Part shown: positions 1 through 8,283 of the stretch, in pieces
Layout of the letters: each line of letters begins with the position of its first letter
How positions within the stretch are numbered: the stretch's first letter is position 1
Assembly: GCA_964036045.1 (NCBI GenBank)
Contig: OZ038379.1
Coordinates: 14,706,317 to 14,770,316, forward strand
From: Eutreptiella sp. 'Long Island Sound 2002'
Taxonomy: Eukaryota; Euglenozoa; Euglenophyceae; Eutreptiales; Eutreptiaceae
DNA length: 64,000 nucleotides
Direction: 5' to 3'
The notes under the pieces: model-generated
Seen by the model: only the letters and a program-made list of their open reading frames with translations
The model's database searches: none
Told to the model about the DNA's origin: nothing
Program-made: the position numbers and the translations under genes

Positions 1-1624
1 CATCTTGGAGTTTTTGAGTCTTAACCCACAGTTTAAATTCCCGTTGGAACTGAGGCCAACGTCTGGGGTTTCCATTATACTTCGGTTGCTTGGCAACCTG
101 ACGAAGTCGCAATGAAGTGGGATTAAGAAGCGAATCCAGCCCAACACTGGCCGTAATGGCAGACACCTTGTCGGCATCATTCGCCACACCAGCTCCGGCG
201 AGGGTCTGGGCGAGCAACAGCTGGGCTAATGCATTGGAATCAGCAGCAGGAGGGGCAGTACGGGAGGCAGTTCGCTTGGCATTCTGAGCCTCAGTCCTAG
301 CCTTCGCCGTCCTACTCTGAGATCGAGAGATTGTAACCCTTTCCTTTAGCTTGGTCCTGCTGATCCTTGCATCGGTGGTCTTGGAGTCCACCGAAGGAGC
401 AATTGAAAAAATTTCTGTCGACTCCTCCGACGGTTCTGTTGCTTGTTCCACCGATGATGCGCCCTCAGATCGCATGTGCGTCTTGAAAAGATCTTTAATT
501 CCCAGCGTTTGAATGATGAGTTGCATTTGATCTTTGAGCAATTGAAGCTCAGTATCTCGCTGGGATCTGCAAGAGCAGTCGGCAGGACAGTACATACCGT
601 GTCCTGAAGGGCCTGAGCAGGCTGTCGGACCGCTAATCTCAGTGGTCCGCAGCCAGGAGTCCACTTGGGGAGCTCCTTCAGCCCTGATTTCCAGACTTGC
701 CTGCCTGGCCGCCTCTAAAATTCCTTCCTCAACCGCGGCGGCTAGATCGTCGCGGATGGAAACAGGGGGATGAGGGGCGGAGGGCCCGGCAACAGGTGCC
801 TTGGTCTTCTATTTCGGGAAGGGGCTTGCCTCCCAGATCTGCAAAAAAATGGCAAAAGAGTCATCTTCTTGAGAACGCCACCACATCCTGGTATTAATTT
901 CTTCTTGAAGGAGGAAAAAATATTCCATTAAAAAATCAGAGGCGATTCTTTCTTGTCCTATCAGCTTAGACGTGGCTAATAGACAAAGGGCCTCAAGGCT
1001 CTGAAGGTTACGGGTCACTTCTGAAGACAAATGGTTGTCCCATTGTGCCCAAGAGGCTGGTCGATTATAGCTAGGTACCTCACCTGGACCACCCATCTCA
1101 ATGTCGTCAATGTCGGCTTCGATGGTCTCGAATGTTGGACATTGGTGAGGAATGTGGGTACCTGCCAGCTCCGTAAGGTCTACCGGAGCGTTGCCATCGT
1201 CGTAGGCTGGGAGATTCCAGCTGCTTGATGGCCAATTTCGACTGGGATTTGGAAAATTTGAGTCTCCACAGCTGCTGATTTGTGCCCTTCTTGGACAGCT
1301 TGGGCTTGCGCAAGGCATTCCTCTCAAGGCCTCGTTCGCACAGCACCAGGGCAACGTAATCGTTACTTCTCCGGAGGTGGCGGGGTCTACGGGGCCGTAC
1401 TGGGGAGCTAGCTGTGGTTGGGACACCAAAGGAACAACATTCAGGTAGCCTCTGCTACCATGAAAGTGCTGCCCTGGGTCGTTGATGGTGCCGGAGGGCT
1501 CGGGGCCGGCAAGACCAGTGGGGCAGGCACGCGAGGAGTCTCCCTGAACGCTGCTATTGGGGGTAGAACCGGATACTTGGACACCAACGGAGGCGAGAGC
1601 AGCAACAACTGAAGCAAGGTCCAT
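1..1624 (-). pseudogene. Gag of element C, one in-frame TAG, partial
   Basis: The frame is open from ATG 1,624 to base 1 except for one TAG at 811-809, so two segments (271 aa and about 269 aa) belong to one Gag. The second segment contains a Cys cluster (CPADCSC), a coiled-coil-like stretch, a basic Arg/Thr-rich region and a C-terminal capsid-like region (LNPTSLRLRQVAKQPKYNG). These parallel element B's RCPSCGECAKDCSCRR and LNPLHMRLRGLVMKQPKFSG. Gag would form the cytoplasmic particle that packages the element RNA. The TAG is explained by one CAG-to-TAG change; no frameshift is present. Protein function is inferred from position and similarity to B; no zinc knuckle is visible in the part present. 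Confidence 0.75.
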
Positions 1625-1657
1625 GCTGATTGTTATCCGGCAGAAAATCCCAGTCTA

Positions 1658-1993
1658 TGAAGAAAATTGATGCGGATTATTCTAAATACATCTGAGTGTC
1701 CAAAACTGTCTGAAAAGATTTAAATAAATCCGATTGTGAAAAATATTTGGCCGATCTGGCCCGCGAGCGCGCGTCAGCGGCAAATGGCGATTCCAGGCAA
1801 ATGATCGGAACGCGGCGGATTTACGGAGAATGGACCGCGGAATCAGATCCGGCATATCAAAAATATATAGGTCTGATCCTGAGACTGAGCTGCGAGGCGG
1901 CGATTCTGCCGAAGCAAAGAAAATGACCAAAATGTAGTCAATCTGGGTTAGATCAGTGAAAATCTGGGCAGATGGGGGTTAGCCGCACTTACA
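1658..1993 (-). repeat. 5' LTR of element C
   Basis: The minus-strand sequence starts TGTAAGTG and ends CTTCA, giving the usual TG...CA ends and a length near 336 bp. A TATATATTTTTG box about 130 nt in could be the promoter. The block AATCGGATTTATTTAAAT near the end is shared with the B LTR. A TGGGATTTTCTG sequence just after the LTR may be the primer-binding site. The second LTR is not in the window, so the inner end is approximate. Confidence 0.6.
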
Positions 1994-2402
1994 AGATGCT
2001 GCAGAATTCTTGTAAATCCAGAGACTTGTGCTTCTGAAATAAAATAGTCTCCATCATCTTCTGGAACATCGACGGCGCATTCTTCAGACCCATCGGCAGT
2101 ACAGTCCACTGGACAGTGCCACAGGGCGTGCACATTGCCGTCAAATGCCTATCCTCCTTTCGAAGTGGCATTTGGTAAAAGCCATGGCGCAAATCCAACA
2201 CAGTAAAGAGCTTACCTTTGGCTCTCGCGGCGATCTCCTTCTCGATTAAAGGAAGAGGATGCGGTCAGGTACCGTGGCAGCATTCAGTGCTCGGTAATCC
2301 ACCACTAGACGCCAAGCATCTATGTTGGATTGGTCAGCAGGTGGGGGTTTTGGCACAGTAAATGGTGCTGAACACCACTCAGAACTCATGCAGCCTCCAA
2401 TC
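1994..2402 (-). pseudogene. Reverse transcriptase fragment of element B
   Basis: Conserved Ty3/gypsy RT blocks are readable on the minus strand: SSEWCSAPFTVPKP, AWRLVVDYRALNAATVPD, then TVLDLRHGFYQMPL and VLPMGLKNAPSMFQKMM. They lie in two frames that differ from the upstream protein. Two apparent one-base losses, near 2,402 and near 2,258, explain the frame changes. The domain ends at 1,994 where element C starts, immediately before the expected YxDD catalytic motif, so this RT is inactive. The remainder of B pol must lie beyond C, left of the window. Confidence 0.85.
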
Positions 2403-2403
2403 A

Positions 2404-3507
2404 ACCGAACTCATAGAGATTGCGCTCAATAATCTTTCGCAGGGCATCTGCTGTGGTGCCGTGCAGGTAGAATGGACGTTGTTTGTGCACTTTTGAGACT
2501 TGGATTATCTCAATCTTGGCTTCCCCATTTTCACATCCAATTGGGGGGTTTTTCCACAACTTCCCACTCAGCACGTCATCTTTATAATCTTCGAACACTG
2601 CGTCCCTTCTTGCAGATATCTTGTCTCCGTCGAACTGATTCCCACATTTAATTACCGACATTATGTCCACCAATTTGCGAATTGTTGGTCGTGGTCTCAT
2701 ATTCTTGGGCACTTCATTCCAAACTTTTTCGTCGCATTGTTGGCGGATGAAGCTCACCTGAGCTGGCTCCTCCGTGGGATCCCACCAATGAAGGGGGTCC
2801 ACAAATCTCTTGAAGGGATGGTTGGACGAATTCAGCTGCATTCCTGTCAATTCAGGTGAAAATCTTGGAAATTTGTCATCATTCTTGCTTGAAATCTTGA
2901 CATTTTTGGCTTGATTCTTGTCTGATGGGGACGAATTGGAATGGATGGAGGCGTTCTCTTGAGGGACGCCGATTGTCCTTCCCCCCTTCCGCGACGATAC
3001 GTCGGGATTCCGCTCTCGATCGTCTTCATCCACCTCAATTTCGTCGATTCTTGAGGAATTTGAGATGACCTCTTCTGTTCCCACTTCACTGTCATCTTGC
3101 CAAAAATCTCCCAGATTCCCGTCAACTAAGCACGCCAACGTGCTCCACGAACGTTGTGGCAAAGGCTTGCCATTGTCTTCGCAATACAGCTTCACTCCCT
3201 TGTGAGGTAGCTCGACAATGTTGATAGAAATGTCCATAATGTCCTTGAACCAAGATTGTTTTGGCCAGTTGGGGACAATTAATATTGCCTTTGCGCCGGA
3301 TTGCTTCAGCTTCTGCACCACACGAGGAAAAACGTCGAGAGGGGGATTGATCCAAAGAGGTTCAGACCAGTCCTCACTCCAGGCATCGTCGTAGAACTTC
3401 GGAAATCTTTATTTCTTTTTGTTTGCAAAGGCATCAACTTGCGGACGAAAATTGTGGTTCTTTTCGAAATAATCCACCACAATGTCCCGCCATTTGTCGA
3501 CTACACG
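2404..3507 (-). pseudogene. Element B Dam-like domain between protease and RT
   Basis: The frame is the same as gag and protease. After the TAG at 3,510-3,508 comes KWRDIVVDYFEKN, then VDAFANKKK, a TAA at 3,411-3,409, RFPKFYDDAW, PLWINPPLDVF, ILIVPNWPKQSWF and, further on, the linker to RT. The order FA..N, (D/N)PP, hydrophobic strand, P-x-W..W resembles the region called DNA N6-adenine-methyltransferase-like (Dam) in DIRS-type retroelements. NPP would correspond to the DPPY catalytic motif of N6-adenine methylases. Element A has the equivalent between its protease and RT. Enzymatic activity is not implied. The C-terminal part (about 150 aa) is acidic and unrecognised. Confidence 0.6.
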
Positions 3508-3510
3508 CTA

Positions 3511-4236
3511 GCAAACTGACTTCCACTTCTTGCATATCAATGATTCCACCTTTCCTTCGTCGAATTCTTCTTGATTCCCTGTCCATTCCTGCCCATCTTG
3601 CTGAATATGCAGCTTATTTCGCTCCTTGAATTGGTGGATACTCTTGGTATATGGGTGCAGATAATACAGGTCAGACGGGTCGCTGGTCGATGGATCTTGG
3701 AGGAAGCATGTCCTGTGTCCCATGGGCGACACACGGTGAGCGTGAAGCCATGGTTGACCCAAGAATAAATCATACTTTATGCTGGCTTCATAGAATTTTC
3801 CAGCAAACCACTCCTCCGTGACCGTCTCTTCCACGCTCCACACAGATCGTTTCACCAATCTCACCGCCAATTCTGCCTCTCTATCGCCACCGTCAAGGCG
3901 ATGTCCGCTCACTCCCTCCAGCTGGACAGGTGTCGAGGACATCTTCGCCTCGTCCTCCTGCAGAAAGCCTTTCCTTACCAAATTGACCTGTGAACCATTG
4001 TCAATCAGACATTTGGCAAGTTTAACCTTACCATCTGTCTTCCTGACCTGGATCCAGCAGACAAGCTGGCGCTGCTTGCCCCGCCGGACAGCGCTGAGGA
4101 CCCAGGCAAGGTACAGGAGGCCGGAGGAGTGCGCCAGCCGATCCCAGCAGCGTCCATCCACCGCCCCAACTACCCCGATGGGCTTTGTTTCCTGCCACTC
4201 AACCCCAGTGTTGGGATTTGGGTCAAGTTGGCTTCC
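3511..4236 (-). pseudogene. Retropepsin-like protease of element B
   Basis: The segment lies between the TAG codons at 4,239-4,237 and 3,510-3,508 in the common B frame. It contains an aspartic protease core: KLAKCLIDNGSQVNLV (active-site strand), then YDLFLGQPWLHAHRV, the strand corresponding to the usual D-x-x-LG-x-x-WL. The catalytic triplet reads DNG rather than the usual D(S/T)G; Ser (AGC) to Asn (AAC) is a single G-to-A change that could impair catalysis. Such proteases cleave the Gag-Pol precursor in the particle. Confidence 0.75.
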
Positions 4237-4239
4237 CTA

Positions 4240-4602
4240 TTGCCATTCTTCTTCGACGTTCGGCTGCACGTCCTGTACTTGTCCTTCGTCAACAAATCCT
4301 TCTCCTGCTTCAACGGCATTGACTCCTTTTCCACGTCCACGACCACCAAATGACTTTCCACCACCACCTTTCTTACCTCCTTGGCCTTTGTTGTTGGAGG
4401 TGTTGGAATTGGAGTTGGATTCGTTGGATCTGCCCTTGCCTCGACCTCCAGTATCCTTGTTGCTGCCGAAGGTCTTGTTTGCTGGCGTCTCTGTATACAA
4501 GGGGTTGCCATTCACCTTGGAATCATCTTGATTCCCGGACTTTCCTTGTCCCTTTCCACTCTTTTCGCCAGATTTTCCACCAGATTTTCCACCAGCATCG
4601 GT
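4240..4602 (-). pseudogene. Element B Gag-Pol linker, Gly/Lys/Arg-rich
   Basis: The open segment between TAG 4,605-4,603 and TAG 4,239-4,237 is in the same frame as its neighbours. It is low-complexity: GGKSGGKSG repeats, NGNPLYTETPANKTFG, GGRGRGKG, then an acidic end (VEEEWQ). This resembles the basic nucleic-acid-binding tail of many Gag proteins, but no CCHC knuckle is present. Both bounding stops are one step from CAG. Confidence 0.65.
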
Positions 4603-4605
4603 CTA

Positions 4606-5209
4606 TCTTGAGCCACTTGGATCTCCGCCTTGCTGCGAGTAATCTTTTGGTGTCCAATCTCTGTTCTTTCCTTTGGACTGCCCTTTACCCTTTCCCCTTC
4701 CATGCTGGTCGGCATCTCGTGCTCCATCCTGCTGCGGATTTTTGGGAGAATTTCCCTTTCCATCCATTTTGGACTGAATTGTCTTGAGATCTGAGGGCGT
4801 CCACCTGTGATCTGCGGTCGTGTGAGTCGCCGCTCGACCTTCCTCTCCAAGGGCAATGCACACGGAGCATCCCTTTTCGCCAACGGCACTGACCTTGCCT
4901 CCGAAGCCTTGTGCATCCTGTGACTTCTGGCGTTCTAAGTTTGCATACTTTTCAAGTTGGTCCCAGATCTGCTCGACTCCGTACGAGAAGATCCACGGCC
5001 ACACCTTCAAAACTGTCCCCTTATACTTCACTTTTCCATCCACCATACTACAGAAAAACTCCGACTGTTCAGAATCGTGGAAACCAACTCTCCATCCGCC
5101 CTCACGAATAGTGATGTCTTTCAATCCAGTAGCACTGATAGAGTGTAGCAACTCACGAACTGCCATTTTTCCCATAGTCTCCGGCAATCCTCGGACTTCA
5201 ACCCAGTTG
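4606..5209 (-). pseudogene. Element B Gag, C-terminal part beyond A insertion
   Basis: This continues the B gag in frame once element A and one copy of its 5-bp duplication are removed: the upstream part ends 12 bases from the insertion, and this part begins LGNWVEVRGLPETMG. It includes ITIREGGWRVGFHDSEQSEF and YANLERQKSQDAQGFGGKV, then a Gly/Lys/Gln-rich tail (GRGKGKGQSKGKNRDW). The N-terminal residues that a naive reading would add from 5,215-5,376 are LTR sequence of element A and do not belong to the protein. It ends at TAG 4,605-4,603. Confidence 0.7.
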
Positions 5210-5214
5210 CCGAG
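5210..5214. repeat. Target-site duplication of element A, left copy
   Basis: CCGAG directly precedes the left LTR (LTR starts 5,215). The identical CCGAG follows the right LTR at 16,308-16,312. A 5-bp duplication is normal for Ty3/gypsy integration. Removing A plus one copy restores B's reading frame, which supports the call. Confidence 0.85.
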
Positions 5215-6012
5215 AGAAAAGTTTATAGTGTTTTCAGCACTGTGTTTTTGCTTCTCCTGCTGCTTGTTGTTGCTGTAGGGTGTCCTGCTGCTGGTTTTGG
5301 ATGATGAAAAGCTTTTGTTTGTTGAAATACAGTAAAGCCAACTCAATCCAGGATAGCCCAAGCCAATAGTATGCAAGGAGAAGGTAATTCAGGATCAAAG
5401 CATGAAGGGCTGCAGTGTAAACAGTGAAAGATGATTGGATATTCACAGAAACTACAGCTCAGGTCACATATGAATGCATATTCACAAAGATAGCTGAAAT
5501 GTTTTAGGAAAAGAGTTAGAAAACTGCCTCAGGATCACTCTCTCTCCATAGTGCCATCTTAGGAGATGTGCACTCTTTGTTTTGGGTCCCATATGTGCTG
5601 AGGTGGCATGGTATGTGGCGATGAGGTCACTGCCATGTCACATGGGATCTTCCTACTTAGCTAGGCTGACCAGGAATTGAACCCAGGACCTCTCAAAAAG
5701 AGGTGCCTAGCCCCCTAGGGTGTATACCACTAGGGCAGATAAGTATTCATGGAAAAACATAGATAAATTCATAGGCTCTACCTTAGGTATGTCAGTGCTC
5801 AGTCAACTCAGGAAAAGATGTTTTACTTCTGATTGAAAGGGGATTAAGGGGTCCACTCCATGTCCTGACTGGGTGTTTGGTTCCATAGGTCAAAATGTGT
5901 TCTCACCACTTTTGGCTGGACCAATACTAAGATAAAAATGCATGGATGCTCAGTGCATCTCTAATACAACTAGAGTATGTCCCAAAGCAATGGAAAAGCA
6001 CTTTTTCTTACT
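5215..6012 (-). repeat. 3' LTR of element A
   Basis: 798 bp, matching 15,510-16,307 essentially base for base; the difference seen is C/T within TGTCCTGA(C/T)TGGGTG. The minus-strand ends are AGTAAG and TTTTCT rather than TG...CA, which is unusual. The minus strand encodes a 70-codon ORF (5,446-5,234) starting MNIQSSFTVYTAAL with a hydrophobic N-terminal half and a Gln-rich end. It is present in both LTRs, but I see no reason to call it a gene. Confidence 0.92.
5662..5740 (-). other. tRNA-like sequence inside LTR of element A
   Basis: On the minus strand the LTR contains CCCTAGTGGTATACACCC (D-arm/A-box-like), an anticodon-arm-like CCTC-TTTTTGA-GAGG hairpin and CCTGGGTTCAATTCCTGG, which carries a good pol III B box (GGTTCAATTCC). 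The T-arm stem has one mismatch, and no acceptor stem or CCA end is evident. It is therefore a tRNA-derived or tRNA-mimic segment, not a functional tRNA gene. The same segment recurs at 15,957-16,035 in the other LTR. Confidence 0.5.
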
Positions 6013-6020
6013 CCCCCCTT
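6013..6020 (-). promoter_or_regulatory. Polypurine tract of element A
   Basis: On the minus strand AAGGGGGG abuts the 3' LTR start (AGTAAG). This is the position of the plus-strand primer used in reverse transcription. The equivalent site outside the 5' LTR is unrelated sequence. Confidence 0.75.
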
Positions 6021-8283
6021 GTGCTGTGGTGGCCACCACTGTCGCATTTTAGGAAAAAGGGAATTTTTCTTGGCCTTTCCTTGGTTTCCACATCTACTTT
6101 AAAATACCTACAGTCTCCCTCACACTGAAAAATGGGCGCTCACCATGGCTGGCGTCCTTTTGCTGCTCTGATTGTACAGTTTCCTACAGAAGACTCAGCG
6201 CTCTTGGCGCTGCCGGGGCTCCTGTGGCTTGGTTGGGTTAGATTGGGAGTATGCCAAACATGTGCATATGCATCCCTCCCTCCAAGACGCAGCGTCGACA
6301 CAACCCAAACGCAAGACACATTATACACACTCGCATGGGTTCTCGTAAACCTGCTGGCGACCTGTGACCTGTCTTAGGGCGAAGGGAGTCGAAAGAAAAT
6401 TAAATTTGCCCCTTGGTGGGGTCTTGGTTCTGCTCAGTCTCTCCAGGCACCTGCGTTTCGGCCCGAACACGGCCTACTCAGCGAGGCTGCGCGTGGGTAT
6501 CTGCAGAGGCAGGAATGGGAGAATTATGGACGAATCCACGCAAAAACGAAGCAACGACACCAAAATCCGTCAAATGACGGCGTAGAATTTTTCTGAAACG
6601 ACACACCTGAGCAGAATCCAATTGTGCATCAGAAGCACATTTTTATAGAAATTATAGTCATCTCTGGATTTTTTAAATCCAGAAATTCATACACATAAAA
6701 TGGCGGCGCGCAGGAGCGGCTCCTAGCGAAGCGCCGGAAAATGGAAAAATAATGGAATTATAAACGTATGTATCACGTAGTCTTGAAAATGACGAGACAC
6801 ACATTAATAAACAAACATACAGATTCCACCCACACTAATAGAAGCTTCAAAAATTCAAGAATTCGAGAATCAATCGAAAAGACTTCAATGAATCAGGTAT
6901 AAACTACAGGTATGCTTGTCTTGCATGCCGCATACACATTGCTCGTCTCGTGTCTCCGTGAACGAGTCGTGTAGCAGCGTTAACAACGATAACCACGATA
7001 GGACGCGGTAGAGGGATTGATTAGAAAGATTGCAGATGATTAGCGGTCAGATCAGGGTGATTAGACATACACACAAGTGCATAGCAACGTTCTTCGCGTG
7101 CGCCCCTTTTGTCCTCTCACCTTGCTTCACTTCCCAGCGGTAGGTAAGGTAGGTACGCCCAGGCGGGGCCACCCCCTGGTGGAGTCAGGATTGACGCGCA
7201 GATGGGCAGGTTTGCCCAAGTTCTCGTCGCATACTCGTGCATGCACACACGCATTAAAGGGTAGGCCACGCGAAGTGCGCACGGTAAACCTTGTTTAGGC
7301 TACCCAGGGGCTCCTCGGTACGTTCTTTAAGAGAACCTGAGGAGTCCCTTAACGCTCGCTTGCTTGATAAGGGTAGCTGCTCCATGCAGCGTGTTTGCGG
7401 ACAGCGTATTATAGGGCACACTGAGAAGGGTATAATACCTGGAGTGTGCCTTGGTTCCTCCGCCGCAAACGCCCTTTCATTTGCCTTTGTTTTACAGGTG
7501 GGCAGGTAGGGTGATTGGTGCAGCAGCATTTTTTTATGCCCTGCTAAACAAGGGCGCAGATCACACAAACAAGTAACTCCGCTCCGCCTGTGGCAGAGCT
7601 GGGAGTCCGACTTCATCGACATCTGCGCCTTGCACGCGAGAGCACTCCTTCCCTCCAAGCCCTAACAGGGGAAACGCGTTGTGGCGTCCCCTGTTAGGCC
7701 ACAGTTGCTTAGTAGCGCTGTGTTCTCTTGTCATTTCACAGGAGGGTCGCTAGGACCCAAGAGACCTTCATCTTCGCAACGCCCAGTAGAGTGTGCGTGT
7801 AGGAGTGGTAGTCCTGAGTGGGGGCTAGAGCCAGTTGCCCAGTGCTCGCCCACCAGGATGGTGCCACTGTAGGGTGTGTAGGACCTGTAGGGGGTGTGTC
7901 ACTGTCCCACCCTTTTCCTGCAATTTTAGCGGGGTTGGTGGGCTGTGACAGTGGTTAGGTCAGTGTTTTGGCCACATAGCAAACAGGCGTTTTGCATGCC
8001 TTCATAGCTTTTGGCCACCCCTCCCTGTAGTAGCCAGATAGGTAGGGAAAACAATACCTGGATTAGCACGCTGGGTATTCCCCCAAGGTTTTGCGCCAGC
8101 ACAGAAATTGGGCGCATAGGGGAGGGGAGACCCGGGGCGTACCCCGTGGCATCAATAAGCCAACCCTCCAGGTTCAGCAAGGGCGCAGACTTGGGTATAA
8201 TTAGGACACCACTTCTGCGGCTTGCTCTCAGGACCTTAGGACTAGCACACTCACACATACGCTTTGGCAGGTAAGGGTAAGGT
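6021..8283 (-). other. Long 3' non-coding region of element A
   Basis: This 2.26-kb stretch separates the pol stop from the polypurine tract. No conserved protein motif was found on either strand. A 128-codon minus-strand ORF (8,312-7,926) overlaps the pol end and has one hydrophobic stretch, but there is no family signal and no envelope-like architecture. The part at 6,600-7,060 is AT-richer. The part at 7,258-7,758 is dense in inverted repeats and is listed separately. A nested insertion or a structured RNA function are both possible. Confidence 0.6.
7258..7758 (-). ncRNA. Candidate structured RNA: chain of stem-loops in element A
   Basis: Perfect or near-perfect helices occur one after another. 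GGTAGGCC/GGCTACC closes 7,258-7,303. CTCCTC/GAGGAG with inner GTTCT/AGAAC spans 7,311-7,344. GCTGC/GCAGC spans 7,376-7,390. GTTTGCGG/CCGCAAAC (7,393-7,400 with 7,463-7,470) encloses two mutually crossing 8-bp helices, GTATTATA/TATAATAC and GGCACACT/AGTGTGCC. GGCGCAGAT/ATCTGCGCC (7,553-7,561 with 7,621-7,629) has inner ACTCC/GGAGT and GCTC/GAGC. CCTAACAGGGGA/TCCCCTGTTAGG (7,661-7,672 with 7,687-7,698) is a 12-bp hairpin, and GGGTC/GACCC follows at 7,744-7,758. The transcript sense would be minus. Role unknown: packaging, stability or translation control are possible. Pairing was found by eye only. Confidence 0.5.

Larger units (their letters stand above)
1..1993 (-). mobile_element. LTR retrotransposon C, left-truncated by window edge
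   Basis: The right boundary is the LTR start TGTAAGTGCGG (minus strand, first base 1,993), which interrupts element B's RT reading frame. From there the order on the minus strand is LTR (to about 1,658), short leader, gag ATG at 1,624, and gag running off the left edge. Leader and gag share features with element B: the AATCGGATTTATTTAAAT block in the LTR and the Cys cluster plus PKxxGxPxxW stretch in gag. C is therefore a relative of B that inserted into it later. Its pol and 3' LTR lie outside the window. Confidence 0.75.

Noticed and set aside
5234-5446. 70-codon ORF within the LTR as a gene
   Set aside because: Present only as part of the LTR, no family signal, overlapping the expected promoter region.
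5662-5740. True tRNA gene
   Set aside because: No acceptor stem and a mismatched T arm; only tRNA-like.
7393-7470. Classical H-type pseudoknot
   Set aside because: The linker between the second strands is one base, too short to cross an 8-bp helix; alternative hairpins fit better.
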